Shown: positions 1 to 10,909, counted from the first letter of the stretch. The stretch: DNA of 64,000 nt from JAXMBN01 sp046349875 (GCA_046349875.1 JAXMBN010000002.1:159193-223192), one strand, 5' to 3'. Made by a program: numbers and translations. Notes: generated by a model not told the origin, from the sequence alone.

Positions 1-2120
1 ACGTGTTCCGTGTGGAGACCCTATTGGTGAAGTTTGGGCGGTTGCCATCCTACACATACTCCGACTTCTATGGCTTTCAGCCGTATGCGGCAGGACTCTT
101 GGGCTTCGCCACGTATTGGATCATCGTCTGTGTGATCTTGGGATGGATCACGGTGCATGTGATGCATCGCGGAGTGGCCGCACCACTCTGGATGCGCATC
201 CAAGATCGGTTGTTACGACCATCCCCATCCGCCAAGTTGATTCTAGGTGTGGCGGTTATGGCTTGGATTGGTCTTGGTGCCTATTTAGCCTACAACACGC
301 ATGGGCTCAACAGAATTCTGGGAACACGCGTGATCGAACGAAGGCAAGTTGATTATGAGAACCAGTTTCGCGAGAGTGATGGCGCGACACTGCCTACCAT
401 CACCAAAGTATTGTATGAAATCGACATATTCCCAGAGACTCGCAATCTAGAGATGCGAGGGACGCAAACATTAGTGAATCAATCCGATGTCCCCATAGCG
501 TCTCTCTTCATCAATGTGGATGAGGACTATGAGAACGAGATAGAGCTCGAAGGAGCTCACGAAGAGTCCCGCGACAATCGACTCGGATATCGTGTGTATC
601 GTTGGGATCGTCCCCTGGAGCCGAAAGCTTCGGTGCAGATGAAGTTCCGCGTTGCTTCGAAAACGCGTGGCATCGAAAACAATCTTTCGAATCCGAGCAT
701 CATGCCGAATGGGACATTCTTCAATAACGGAATCGCCCCATCCCTTGGTTATGATTCCAACCGCGAAGTTCAAAACCAGGATCGGCGAAGGAATTTGGGA
801 CTTCCCATTCGAGAGTATCCGGAATTGACCGAAGAAAAGGGTGTTCCTTGTCAGCGCCACTATATCGCGAACGCATCGAATTGGGTGGAGATCGAAACGA
901 TCGTTAGTACCTCGGCCGATCAGATTGCCGTGGCACCTGGATCGCTGGTCAACAACTGGACGAAGAATGGACGCAATTACTACCAATATCGCGTCGATCA
1001 TCCGTCTCTTAACTTCTATTCCTTCATTTCGGCTCGTTATGAAGTTGCCAGGGAAAAGTGGAACGACGTTGATTTGGAGGTTTACTATCTCAAAGAGCAT
1101 GCATGGAATGTTCCCAATATGATGCGTTCGATGCGTCAATCGTTGGAGTATTGTTCCACACATTTTGGGCCCTACCGACATAAGCAGGCTCGCATCATCG
1201 AGTTTCCTCGCGTTGCCTCTTTCGCACAAGCGTTTCCTGGAACGATGCCTTACTCGGAGAGTATCGGATTCATTGCCAATTTGACCGACCCAGAAGATAT
1301 CGACATGGTTTTCTATGTGGTCGCTCACGAGATGGCACACCAGTGGTGGGCTCACCAAATCATTGGAGCCAAAATGCAAGGGGCAACTCTGTTGTCGGAA
1401 ACGATGGCTCAGTATTCCGCTTTGATGGTCATGGAGAAAGAATATGGTAGAGACATGATGCGGAAGTTCCTCAAGTACGAGATGGATCGTTACCTCAAAG
1501 CGCGAGGCAAGTCATCGCGAGAAGAGAAGCCGTTGTTGCACGTTGAACCAGATCAAGGGTACGTCCATTACAACAAAGGAAGTGTGGTGCTTTACTATCT
1601 TAAAGAAATGGTCGGCGAGGAGCGGCTCAATGCGGCGTTCAAATCGTTGATCGATGATTTTGGTTATCGCGAGCCACCGTATCCAAACGCCTATGACTAT
1701 GTGAAGGCGTTGAAGAAGCACATGCCTGAAGAACTGCATCCGATGCTCAAGGATCTTTTCGAGGACATTACGATCTATGGCAATCGGGTTATCGAGGCCA
1801 GCTACAAAAAGAAGGGTGACAAATATATCGTTTCTCTCGACATTGAGTGCCACAAATACAAGGCTGGCGAGAAAGGTGTGGAGAGTGACGCTCCTCTTCA
1901 GGATTGGATTGAGATCGGTGCTTTTGCAAAGCCCGAACCGAAGAAGAAGTATGGTGCGACACTGTATCGCAAGCGAGTCTTCATTGATCAAGAAAGATCG
2001 CACCACGAGTTTGAAGTGGATGCTCTTCCTGATAAGGTCGGGGTGGATCCCTTCTTACTGCTCGTGGATCGAATGCCTGACGATAACGTCAAGCGTCCCG
2101 CCGAAGCTACGAAAGAGTGA
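1..2120 (+). CDS. Membrane-anchored M1 family aminopeptidase, 5' end missing
   Basis: This is the 3' part of a larger gene; the reading frame is open from the first base, so the true start lies outside the window. The visible part is about 705 residues. Two hydrophobic segments lie near residues 30-50 and 75-95, followed by an extracytoplasmic M1-type region. The zinc motif HEMAH is at about residues 442-446, and a downstream LSETMAQYS supplies the third zinc ligand. This pattern matches the family in which an ABC-2-type permease is fused to an M1 peptidase, so the missing part probably holds more membrane helices. The expected role is zinc-dependent removal of N-terminal residues from peptides at the membrane. 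The M1 assignment is firm; the permease fusion is inferred from family resemblance. Confidence 0.85.
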   Translation, partial: VFRVETLLVKFGRLPSYTYSDFYGFQPYAAGLLGFATYWIIVCVILGWITVHVMHRGVAAPLWMRIQDRLLRPSPSAKLILGVAVMAWIGLGAYLAYNTHGLNRILGTRVIERRQVDYENQFRESDGATLPTITKVLYEIDIFPETRNLEMRGTQTLVNQSDVPIASLFINVDEDYENEIELEGAHEESRDNRLGYRVYRWDRPLEPKASVQMKFRVASKTRGIENNLSNPSIMPNGTFFNNGIAPSLGYDSNREVQNQDRRRNLGLPIREYPELTEEKGVPCQRHYIANASNWVEIETIVSTSADQIAVAPGSLVNNWTKNGRNYYQYRVDHPSLNFYSFISARYEVAREKWNDVDLEVYYLKEHAWNVPNMMRSMRQSLEYCSTHFGPYRHKQARIIEFPRVASFAQAFPGTMPYSESIGFIANLTDPEDIDMVFYVVAHEMAHQWWAHQIIGAKMQGATLLSETMAQYSALMVMEKEYGRDMMRKFLKYEMDRYLKARGKSSREEKPLLHVEPDQGYVHYNKGSVVLYYLKEMVGEERLNAAFKSLIDDFGYREPPYPNAYDYVKALKKHMPEELHPMLKDLFEDITIYGNRVIEASYKKKGDKYIVSLDIECHKYKAGEKGVESDAPLQDWIEIGAFAKPEPKKKYGATLYRKRVFIDQERSHHEFEVDALPDKVGVDPFLLLVDRMPDDNVKRPAEATKE

Positions 2121-2290
2121 AGCGACTCAAGATAAGAGCTTTGAATGGTGGAAAAATGCACGCGGGAGTCGAATCGCTGAGGATTCGGCTCCCGGTATGT
2201 TTTATAGCGATATGAATTTCGCGAATGAAAATTCACGAAGTGTTTATCGCGAATCGGATTTCATCTATGGTGAAAACCCTCTCAAGAGAT

Positions 2291-3583
2291 TTAGCGGCTC
2301 TTGGGGATATCCAGCAGCAAGAATTTCTTGGTCGCTTTTTTGAGCGACGCCATGGTGGAATCATGAGAATGCGAAGCGGATTCCTCAGATGTAGGAGGCT
2401 CATCGTCCGCTTCTTCCACGAGATCTGCCGTGGTGATGGCGGAGGGAAGCGTTGTGGATTCGTCGGAAAGGCTTCGGCGAATCGAATTAGAAACGCGTTG
2501 CGTCGCATCGAAGGTTGCGACCGTGATAATCGACGAGGCTTGGGAGACGTTCGAGTCGGGTGATCCAATGTGCAACTTGACCGAGTTTTCATTCTCGGTA
2601 GAGGTATGCGCTTGGTCTCGCAGGCTACGCGTTTGTGGTTGTGCGGGAGTTGTCTGCGCGATCGAGAGATCCGCTTCCCGTTCCTTTTGCTTGCGAATGA
2701 AGGCTTGAGGATCGAACGCGTGCGTGAACTTCTTCAGGTCATGCGTAGGGATGCCTTCCATTTTGTAGCGATTGATGGGGCGATTGGAACGCGTGTCATC
2801 TTGGAAGGGGTCGTGTTGCCAATCTTCAGGTGTCTCGGGAGCTGGAGGCACAGGAATGGAAGGCGGAGTGGTGGATCGAGGTGCGCTGGTTGGAATCGAT
2901 TTCTTTTCGATCGGTGGCAGAGGTGATGGTTTGCTGTTGGATGGTTGAGTCGACGGTGTCTTCATCGTTTTGGCCATCGGGGATGGCTTAGCTGGAGACT
3001 TCGTGACCATCGCCGGAGGAGGTTGTGGAATCGATGATGGGGCGGTGCGAGCTGTTGCAGAAGGTGTTGAAGATGCAGCAGGTGCGGGCTTGGTTTTAGG
3101 TTCGCTGCGCATGACAGGGGCCGCGCAAGTTGGCTCTGCAGCGCAGGTAGGTTCTGCTCCACAAGCAGGTTCATAACGGATCGAAATTTCCACGCCACAG
3201 GTCGGGCTGGTGCGAGGTTTGGATTCCACACCACAGGATGGTTCGACGCCGCAGGTTGGTTCGCAACCGCAAGTCGGTTGGTCGCAGTGTGCGGAAGGTT
3301 GCTTGCATTTTTGACACGGAATCTTGGGGATCAACGAGTCGACGCTTTTTTCGAAGGCATTCCCAGCGCGATCCAAGCGGGTGAGCATTCGATCTAGTAG
3401 CGTTGGGGCGCGATGGCCACAGCTGCTGCAACTCGAACAGTGGGGATTTTTCGTGGATGTAGCCCACCCATCGCAGGAGTCACAGTGGGCGGACTGAGCC
3501 CATCCTTGGGAGGCCATCGCCATGGCAATCGTAAATGCAAGGCCTTGAACCTTGGCGTAGCCCAATCGAGTCATCTTCCTCAT
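2291..3583 (-). CDS. Secreted Cys/Pro-rich repeat protein, function unknown
   Basis: A 430-residue protein convergent with the M1 peptidase gene. The first ~30 residues form a signal peptide ending near SQGWAQ. Residues ~30-155 contain many Cys residues in CxxC and PxCGxEPxC patterns, including about seven tandem copies of a short EPTCGVEP-like unit. The middle (about 155-290) is low-complexity Pro/Ser/Thr/Lys, and the C-terminal part is Ser/Thr-rich and polar. The Cys-rich units could form disulfides or bind metal outside the cytoplasm. Similar Cys-Gly-Glu-Pro repeat proteins occur in planctomycetes. I recognise no enzymatic domain. Coding is supported by the signal peptide and the coherent repeat structure. 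Confidence 0.75.
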   Translation of the reverse strand: MRKMTRLGYAKVQGLAFTIAMAMASQGWAQSAHCDSCDGWATSTKNPHCSSCSSCGHRAPTLLDRMLTRLDRAGNAFEKSVDSLIPKIPCQKCKQPSAHCDQPTCGCEPTCGVEPSCGVESKPRTSPTCGVEISIRYEPACGAEPTCAAEPTCAAPVMRSEPKTKPAPAASSTPSATARTAPSSIPQPPPAMVTKSPAKPSPMAKTMKTPSTQPSNSKPSPLPPIEKKSIPTSAPRSTTPPSIPVPPAPETPEDWQHDPFQDDTRSNRPINRYKMEGIPTHDLKKFTHAFDPQAFIRKQKEREADLSIAQTTPAQPQTRSLRDQAHTSTENENSVKLHIGSPDSNVSQASSIITVATFDATQRVSNSIRRSLSDESTTLPSAITTADLVEEADDEPPTSEESASHSHDSTMASLKKATKKFLLLDIPKSR

Positions 3584-3797
3584 TTACCGGCTCCTGGCGT
3601 GGAAATGCACAATTCCCTTTTGACCAGAAGGTTGATCGAACCGTTAGACACGGAATCCTAAGAAGATTCGGAAAAACCGGCAAAACCCTCCCAGATTGCC
3701 CGTTTTCCATTTCAATCGGGAGGGAGACAGAGTGGCTTTCGGTGGTTACAATGCGGGGCTACATCAGTTTTTCTATCCTCATTTGAACATTGACATT

Positions 3798-6521
3798 ATG
3801 GCTGCAGGCACGCGATTGACGGATCCGTTTGGGGCACGCGACGTTCTCTCTCTTCCTTCAGGCAAACTTGGCATCTACCGCCTCAGTCGACTCGAGGATC
3901 AGGGGATTGCCAAAATCTCTAAGCTTCCTTTTTCGATACGCGTCCTGTTGGAAGCGGTGCTTCGAAATTGTGATGGGTACCAGGTGACCGTCGACGACGT
4001 GAAGAACCTCGCCAGCTGGAACGCTCCTAATCCTGCTCCGCTAGAAGTTCCGTTCAAGCCTGCTCGCGTGATTCTTCAAGACTTCACGGGCGTACCAGCA
4101 GTAGTTGATTTGGCCGCAATGCGTGACGGCATGAAGTCATTGGGTGGTGATCCCAACAAGATCAATCCTTTGATTCCCGTGGACTTGGTCGTGGACCACT
4201 CGGTACAAGTTGACTTCTTCGGAACGAAAGACTCGTTGACGCAAAACGTGCAAGTGGAGTTCGAACGCAACAAGGAACGCTATGAATTCTTGCGTTGGGG
4301 GCAACAGGCCTTCGATAACTTCCGCGTAGTGCCTCCCAATACCGGTATCGTGCACCAAGTGAACCTGGAATATCTCGCCAAGGTCGTGTTCACAGGAAAA
4401 GATCACCTCGGTGATGTTGCGTTTCCTGATACGTTGGTGGGAACCGATTCGCATACCACGATGATCAATGGTCTTGGCGTTTTGGGATGGGGTGTAGGTG
4501 GTATTGAGGCGGAAGCCAATATGCTGGGCCAGCCTTTGTATATGCTGATGCCTGAAGTGGTTGGAATGGAATTAACGGGCGAGCTCGCTCCAGGTGCAAC
4601 CGCGACCGACTTGGTCTTGCGGGTAACAGAAGTGTTGCGCAAAGAAGGCGTTGTCAACAAGTTCGTTGAGTTCTTCGGAGATGGTGTTTCGCGAATGTCG
4701 TTGGCTGACCGCGCGACGATCGCCAATATGGCACCGGAGTATGGTGCGACGATGGGCTTCTTCCCGGTCGACGATGAGACCCTTGTGTTTCTCCGACGAA
4801 CCGGACGCGATGCCTCCTTGGTGCAATTGGTAGAAACCTATTGCAAAGAGCAAGGGCTGTTCCGCGTCGATGGGCAAACGCCTCTGCAATACACCAAACA
4901 TTTGAAGCTTGATTTGGCCTCGGTCGAACCTGCTTTGGCAGGTCCTAAGCGTCCTCAGGATCGCGTTCCGTTGAAGAAGGTCAAGAGTTCATTTTCGACA
5001 GCGCTCAAAGCCCCGATTGCAGAACGCGGATTTGGGATCGCTGATGCGCAGCTTCAAGCAACAGGTACCGTTCAGCAGGATGGTAAGAAGACCGACATTC
5101 ATCACGGCGCCGTGGTGATTGCAGCCATCACGAGTTGCACCAACACCAGCAACCCATCGGTTATGTTGGGCGCAGGCTTGTTGGCCAAGAAAGCGGTAGC
5201 TCGCGGCCTCAAGGTTCAGTCGTATGTCAAAACGAGTTTGGCTCCTGGATCGCGTGTTGTCACCGACTATTTGACCAAAGCCGGTACGCTCGAACCTTTG
5301 GCTCAGCTTGGTTTCCATGTGGTCGGTTATGGATGCACGACCTGTATTGGAAACAGTGGTCCATTGCCAGAGGCCGTGGCTGCAGCCATTACCAGCGGCA
5401 ACTTGGTGGCAACGGCGGTGCTCAGTGGAAACCGCAATTTCGAAGGACGCGTCAATCCACTAACGCGAGCCAACTACTTGGCAAGTCCTCCCTTGGTCGT
5501 GGCTTATGCCATTGCAGGGACGGTGGATATCGATTTTGAAACCGAACCAATCGGACAAGACGGCGACGGCAAAGACGTGTTCTTGCGGGACATTTGGCCA
5601 ACGCATGAAGAGATCAATCAAACGGTAGAATCGAACGTCTTGCCAGAGATGTTCAGCCATCAGTACAGCAGTGCCTTCACATCGAACGAGGCGTGGAATG
5701 CCATTCCAATTACGCCGGGCGAACTCTATCAATGGGATGGAGCGAGCACATACATTCAGCGTCCACCATTCCTCGAGCAGATTCAGACGGCATGTGGAAC
5801 GATTCAGCCTCTGACTGGTGCTCGCGTTTTGGCTTTTCTAGGCGATTCGGTAACAACGGACCACATTTCGCCAGCGGGATCCATCGCTAAAGACTCGCCA
5901 GCGGGTCGATACTTGCTCGAGAATGGCGTGACCGCAAGAGACTTCAACAGCTATGGTGCACGTCGTGGCAACGACCGAATCATGGTTCGGGGTACGTTTG
6001 CCAACATTCGAATTCGCAACCAACTTACTCCTGGAATCGAAGGTGGCGTGACGAAGTATCTGCCCTCTGGGGAAGTGATGAGCATCTATGATGCTTCGAT
6101 GAAGTACAAGTCCGATAAGACACCATTGATCGTCTTGGCTGGAGCTGAGTATGGAACCGGAAGCAGTCGTGACTGGGCTGCCAAAGGAACGTTGTTGTTG
6201 GGTATTCGGGCCGTTATTGCTGTGAGTTACGAACGGATTCACCGCAGTAACTTGGTTGGCATGGGAGTTCTTCCATTGCAATTCCAGCAAGGGGAATCGG
6301 CACAAGCGTTGGGGCTCACCGGTGAAGAGACATTCGACCTCATTGGGCTGGATGATCAGTTGCAACCGCGAAGCACGATTCAAGTGAAGGCGACCCATCC
6401 AAGCGGCAAAGTCACCGAGTTTTCGGCGTTGGTTCGGATCGATACACCGGTTGAAATCGACTACTATCGCAACGGTGGAATTCTGCCGACGGTTCTTCGC
6501 AAGTTGGCTACGGGAGACTAG
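3798..6521 (+). CDS. acnA: Aconitate hydratase (AcnA type)
   Basis: Full-length 907-residue aconitase of the AcnA/IRP type, converting citrate to isocitrate through cis-aconitate in the citric acid cycle, in the cytoplasm. The three [4Fe-4S] ligands are visible: Cys447 in ITSCTNTSNPSV, and Cys513 and Cys516 in GYGCTTCIGNSGP. The family signature TDSHTTMINGLGVLGWGVGG is present, and the C-terminal swivel domain carries YGTGSSRDWAAKG. The open frame extends 34 codons further upstream, but ATG 3798 gives the normal N-terminus; there is no clear Shine-Dalgarno. The next gene begins 6 bases after the stop, so they are probably cotranscribed. Confidence 0.97.
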   Translation: MAAGTRLTDPFGARDVLSLPSGKLGIYRLSRLEDQGIAKISKLPFSIRVLLEAVLRNCDGYQVTVDDVKNLASWNAPNPAPLEVPFKPARVILQDFTGVPAVVDLAAMRDGMKSLGGDPNKINPLIPVDLVVDHSVQVDFFGTKDSLTQNVQVEFERNKERYEFLRWGQQAFDNFRVVPPNTGIVHQVNLEYLAKVVFTGKDHLGDVAFPDTLVGTDSHTTMINGLGVLGWGVGGIEAEANMLGQPLYMLMPEVVGMELTGELAPGATATDLVLRVTEVLRKEGVVNKFVEFFGDGVSRMSLADRATIANMAPEYGATMGFFPVDDETLVFLRRTGRDASLVQLVETYCKEQGLFRVDGQTPLQYTKHLKLDLASVEPALAGPKRPQDRVPLKKVKSSFSTALKAPIAERGFGIADAQLQATGTVQQDGKKTDIHHGAVVIAAITSCTNTSNPSVMLGAGLLAKKAVARGLKVQSYVKTSLAPGSRVVTDYLTKAGTLEPLAQLGFHVVGYGCTTCIGNSGPLPEAVAAAITSGNLVATAVLSGNRNFEGRVNPLTRANYLASPPLVVAYAIAGTVDIDFETEPIGQDGDGKDVFLRDIWPTHEEINQTVESNVLPEMFSHQYSSAFTSNEAWNAIPITPGELYQWDGASTYIQRPPFLEQIQTACGTIQPLTGARVLAFLGDSVTTDHISPAGSIAKDSPAGRYLLENGVTARDFNSYGARRGNDRIMVRGTFANIRIRNQLTPGIEGGVTKYLPSGEVMSIYDASMKYKSDKTPLIVLAGAEYGTGSSRDWAAKGTLLLGIRAVIAVSYERIHRSNLVGMGVLPLQFQQGESAQALGLTGEETFDLIGLDDQLQPRSTIQVKATHPSGKVTEFSALVRIDTPVEIDYYRNGGILPTVLRKLATGD

Positions 6522-6527
6522 CCATTC

Positions 6528-7220
6528 ATGCAGTGGAAGTTGCTTTGGGTTCGAATGTCCGTTGCTACCCTCGTGGCAGTTTGTTTGGCGGGGGGAGGAA
6601 CGTTCGTCACTCTTGTAGGCAATATTCTTTACAACGCTTTTCAAGGGCCCACGGCAGAGTTCGGATTGGGCCTTCAAAAGGCAGGCATGGTTACCATGCT
6701 CATGGGCGGAATCCTCTTGCTGATTGCGCTCTTTCAAAAGAGAGGTCAGGTTATTGTTCCGCTGACCGTACTTGAGAGTCAGGGGAGAACATGGTTTGCC
6801 CCTGTGCAAAAGATTGAAATTCTCGCTTACGATCGACAGAAACCATTGCTTCGTTTTTTGAAAGAGCTCGGACGCGCACGGCGATTGGCGACTCGAATCC
6901 TGTTGATTCCTGGCGAGACCCTTTCGGAAGAAGTCCTAGAGATTTTGCAGTGGTATCCTTCGCTTGAATTGATCGATGTGTCCAACGGTTCGATTGACGA
7001 TTCTTGCTTCGAGATGTTCACCGATTTGAATGGTTTGCGGTTTCTGTATATTGCAGGAACATTACCTGAGGAACGAGTAACTGCGTTGCAAGCGACATTG
7101 CCCGAAGTAAAAATCGTTGCGCAGCCAGCGACCCTTGGATTTGCAGCCAGCCGTTTGGATCCGGAAAAAATCGCTTCACTGGTGGCCAGCCCCATTTCCA
7201 TGGGATCGCCTCGTTCTTGA
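6528..7220 (+). CDS. Membrane protein with LRR-like C-terminal part, function unknown
   Basis: A 230-residue protein starting 6 bases after acnA, probably in the same transcript. Two hydrophobic segments (about residues 8-32 and 45-65) suggest a membrane-anchored N-terminus. The C-terminal half, about residues 125-205, has leucine-rich-repeat-like periodicity (YPSLELIDVSNGSI, LNGLRFLYIAG), the short LRR style common in planctomycete proteins. No catalytic motif is seen. A link to aconitase function is not supported beyond adjacency. Confidence 0.75.
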   Translation: MQWKLLWVRMSVATLVAVCLAGGGTFVTLVGNILYNAFQGPTAEFGLGLQKAGMVTMLMGGILLLIALFQKRGQVIVPLTVLESQGRTWFAPVQKIEILAYDRQKPLLRFLKELGRARRLATRILLIPGETLSEEVLEILQWYPSLELIDVSNGSIDDSCFEMFTDLNGLRFLYIAGTLPEERVTALQATLPEVKIVAQPATLGFAASRLDPEKIASLVASPISMGSPRS

Positions 7221-7290
7221 GGAATCCCGTTCATGGGTCTAGGGACCCTTGAGTCTGCTTGCGGTAATGGCTAGTAGGAGACCTTGAGTC

Positions 7291-9310
7291 ATGTGCATGC
7301 AACGATACGTCATGTCTTGGAGTATCATGTCGCGGTATCCATTCATGATGTATGGTTGTTGTCTATTGGGATGCATTGCATTAGCACTTTGCACCGCGCA
7401 GGTTGCCAGTGCTCAGGAGCAATCGCCAGAGCTAAGAAAGGTAGCTTACAACCATCCAGGCTTGGTTGTGGATCTCGGGGTGGGACTGTGGGCATGGCCA
7501 TGTCCTTGCGATGCGGACGGCGATGGAGATTTTGATCTCATTGTTTCATGTCCCGATAAACCATCGAATGGAATATGGTTGTTCGAGAATACGACTGGGA
7601 CCACAAAACGAAACAAGTTTCCAGTGTTCAAACCCGGCCGAAAGCTCAGCCGTACTGTGCACTATGTGATGCCAAGTTATCACTTTTGCGACCGAGTTCC
7701 TATCGCCTGGATTGGCCTATCCTGAGTTTTGACCAAGGGAACCGACGTCAAGAAGCCGCCGCGACTGTCCGCTGGTTTTTACAAGGCAGAAGGCCCCCAG
7801 ACCAAAGGCCCGAAGGTTCGCCACAACCAATGGCGATTGATTGATTTTGATGGCGATACCGACCTTGATCTGATCACGGGAATCGAAGATTGGAGCTATT
7901 ACGGATGGGATGATGCCCGCGATGAAAACGGTAAGTGGCTGAATGGACCGCTCCATGGTTTTGTTCTAGTACATATCAATCGCGGTACCAATGAAGAGCC
8001 CGTTTACGATCCTCCACAAAAGCTCGTCGCCGGTAAGAAAGTAGTCGATGTGTATGGGTGTCCTTCCCCAAACTTCGCGGACTTCGATGGTGATGGAGAT
8101 CTCGATTTACTCTGTGGCGAGTTTCTGGATGGATTCACCTATTTTGAAAACACGGGGACTCGTGAGGTTCCAAAATATGCGCCTGGCAAGCAGGTGCGTG
8201 CGAACGACCAATCGCGACTTGCGATGGATCTTCAAATGATCGTACCCATCGCCTTCGATTGGGACCAAGATGGTGACATGGATCTGGTGGTTGGCGATGA
8301 AGACGGTCGCGTGGCTCTCGTTGAAAACGTCACTCCCGATCGTTCGAAGAAGCAAGGTGTTATGCCTGTTTCTTGCAGCCTCACTACTTCCAACAAGAAG
8401 CGAGACCCTCAAGTGTGGAGCCTTAGCAACACCTTATGCAGTCGATTGGGACAGCGATCAAGACTTCGACATTGTCTCAGGGAATACCGTACGGATACAT
8501 CGAGTGGTTTGAAGTCCTGGCGGCCCCAAAGTCGCAGAACCGAAATGGGCTCACCCCAAGAAGATCGAAGTCGATGGAAAACCGTTCCGCATCATGGCAA
8601 CCGAAACAGGAAGTGTTCAAGGGCCAGCAGAGGCAAAATGGGGTTATACGACGTTGCAAGTCTCTGATTGGGACAGGGGATAGCTTATTGGATATCGTTT
8701 TCAATTCCATTTGGGGCTTGGTAATGGAATGGCTACGCCAATGTTGGAACAGCGAGCCAACCTATGTTTGAAGCACCGAAGAAAGTACAGGTCGATTGGA
8801 AAGGCCAAGAGCCACCCAAGCCACGATGGGCATGGTGGAAACCGGGGCCGACCGATTGGGTGACGCAATGGCGGACAACTCCGGTTGTTTTTGATTTTCA
8901 AAAAGATGGCTTGATGGATCTCATCATGCTCGATCAAGAAGAACTACCTCGTATTGCTCGAGCGGGTACGGCAAGGCGACCTGCAACTTCAACCGCCGCA
9001 ACGTCGATTTATCGATGGTGATGGCAACCACTACGACCAACCCCAAAGAAGCTGGCGGGAGTGGTCGTCGCAAGCTCTGCATTACCGGTGGGATGGTGAC
9101 GGACATTGGGATCTCTTGTTGAATTCGACCAATGCCGATTTCTTTCGTGGAACACCCATGGAAGATGGAAGGTATCGTTTGGAACGCGTCGGATCGCTTG
9201 CCAAGCAAAATATTGAGAGCCACGACGTGAGTCCCTCTGTGGTGGATTGGGATGGCGATGGAGTACTCGATTTCCTCGGTGGAGCCGAGGATGGTCGGTC
9301 TACTTCATGA
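7291..9310 (+). pseudogene. Secreted FG-GAP/VCBS repeat protein, frame-disrupted
   Basis: One gene of about 670 codons whose similarity is spread over several reading frames. It opens with a signal peptide (residues ~20-42, ending near ASAQ), then Asp-rich calcium-binding propeller repeats: DADGDGDFDLIVS, DFDGDTDLDLITG, DFDGDGDLDLLCG, DWDQDGDMDLVVG, DWDSDQDFDIVSG, DWDGDGVLDFLGG. The pieces lie at 7291-7725, 7729 to about 8360, about 8360-8510, 8764 to about 8950 and 8954-9310, in changing frames, so at least four indels are needed. Near 7725 one extra T in a four-T run would remove an in-frame stop. The protein was probably a secreted beta-propeller. Whether it is decayed or the sequence has errors cannot be decided here. 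Confidence 0.8.
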
Positions 9311-9484
9311 AGAATCCTCGTTCCGCTACAACGCCTTAGTACATTGGTTCCACTGATCACCATCCAAAAGAGCTTGGTAAGTCGCGTCGTTGGCCGAGGA
9401 TTGGTCAAAATCAGGCGGATGCTTACCATTCCTCGATGATGGGCAAGCAGTAACCATGGCCCTCGCACGATTGGAGAAGACAGC

Positions 9485-10909
9485 ATGAACGATATCACGG
9501 GAAACTGGTGGGATGATCTACCATCATTGGCCGGAATGTGTTCGATGGATCGTGCGATGCAAGCCGAATGGAGTGTCGAAGAAAGTGTTGAACGGTTAAA
9601 GGAATTGCACTTTCTATTGAAGCGAAGTGCGGAGTCTTTAACGTCACACATTCCCGGCGAGCCCATCTATGAATTGAAGATGGCCTATTCCTATCATGCC
9701 TATCTGTTTTCCGAACATACGACCTTAATTCGTCAGCGCGTCTCTGAAATGCGCGAGCCTCCTTTGGGATTGGACAAGGTACCTCACGCTGGCCTTGAAC
9801 TCCTCATGAACGAGTTGGAGTGCCTTACCGATTCCGCAGCGTTCGTCATTGCCTTCTATGGATCGTGCTTGCCACTCTATCGTCGCGATGTCCAGCGTCT
9901 CATACAGGATGCCCATCCGTTGGCAGACGCTCCCACAATTCGCATCCTCAAATGGATCTTGACCGAATTAGAAGAGATCGATCGATTCGGTCAGACGGCG
10001 GTGCATGCGGCCCAATCGGGAGTCGATCTCGAGTGGCTTGGAGCTTGGAGTGGTTGGTTTGAACGCTGGTTAGAAGCCATGGAGAGGTCAAAGAAAGACT
10101 CTGAAACAAGTGTGGTTTTTCCCGAGCCGGTGGCTTCGCTCAAACCGTTCGTGATTGCATTGGAGCCCAAACGCGATGAACGTTTTGTGGATCGATTCAA
10201 TGCGGGCGTGAATCCGGAAGCATTTCTCTACGATGAAAAGTATCCACTTCAACCGAAGACGTTGATGATGTATTACAAGCGACTTCGCGAACTCGATGTT
10301 CCGGAGATGATGGCTACCATCCTTCACGAATTGCGTCATGAAGAACCATGGGAGTTTCATCGCGAGATGATTCGACAATTATGGGATGAGGCTCGCCATG
10401 CCATGATGGGAGAAGTCGGATTTGAATCGGTTGGAATCGATTGGAAACAGATTCCCATCAATTTTACTTGGTCGCGCAATCTGAATATGCAATTGACGGC
10501 TCGCGAGCGACATGGTGTCTTGTTTTTCATCGAACAAGGGCTCATGCCCAAGACGGGCAAGCGGTATGAGTGGGAAATTGGAATGCAAAGTGGTGATGCC
10601 TTATCGGGATTGTTTCAAGACTTTGATTGGGCCGATGAAGTATTACATTCACAGATTGGACGTCGTTGGTACGTGCCCAAATTCGAATCGTTGCAGAAAG
10701 CGTTGGACTATGGAGACCGATGTTGGAGCAAAGTCTTGAGTCATTGGGAAGCATACCGCGAACAAGGTCTCACGGAACATCGCAACTGGTGGCCCGATTT
10801 GTATCGCGAAGCATGTCGCCGATGGGGTGTGGAACCTGATCCCAAAGTCTTGGCGTTCAATGTCAGCTATCAGGCCATTCGAGCCGATCTCAAAGAGATT
10901 CAAGCCTAA
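9485..10909 (+). CDS. Hypothetical protein, possible ferritin-like di-iron fold
   Basis: A 474-residue, mostly helical soluble protein with no signal peptide. ATG 9485 follows a GGAGAAG ribosome-binding site. About residues 275-315 contain two metal-ligand-like helices, ILHELRHEEPWEFH and LWDEARHAMMGE; the ExxxH/DEARH spacing resembles ferritin-like oxygenases such as DUF455 and MiaE-like proteins. I infer a di-iron fold, with modest confidence and no known substrate. The C-terminal part is Trp-rich. Its stop codon overlaps the stop of the convergent xseA. Confidence 0.7.
   Translation: MNDITGNWWDDLPSLAGMCSMDRAMQAEWSVEESVERLKELHFLLKRSAESLTSHIPGEPIYELKMAYSYHAYLFSEHTTLIRQRVSEMREPPLGLDKVPHAGLELLMNELECLTDSAAFVIAFYGSCLPLYRRDVQRLIQDAHPLADAPTIRILKWILTELEEIDRFGQTAVHAAQSGVDLEWLGAWSGWFERWLEAMERSKKDSETSVVFPEPVASLKPFVIALEPKRDERFVDRFNAGVNPEAFLYDEKYPLQPKTLMMYYKRLRELDVPEMMATILHELRHEEPWEFHREMIRQLWDEARHAMMGEVGFESVGIDWKQIPINFTWSRNLNMQLTARERHGVLFFIEQGLMPKTGKRYEWEIGMQSGDALSGLFQDFDWADEVLHSQIGRRWYVPKFESLQKALDYGDRCWSKVLSHWEAYREQGLTEHRNWWPDLYREACRRWGVEPDPKVLAFNVSYQAIRADLKEIQA

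Noticed and set aside
471..1379. 302-codon minus-strand ORF opposite the M1 peptidase
   Set aside because: It covers the zinc-motif region of a clear M1 gene, and its composition is that of an antisense shadow.
5838..6809. Long minus-strand ORF (323 codons) opposite acnA
   Set aside because: It lies wholly over the conserved aconitase C-terminus and the next gene, and its translation shows no domain or signal features; it is a shadow of the coding strand.
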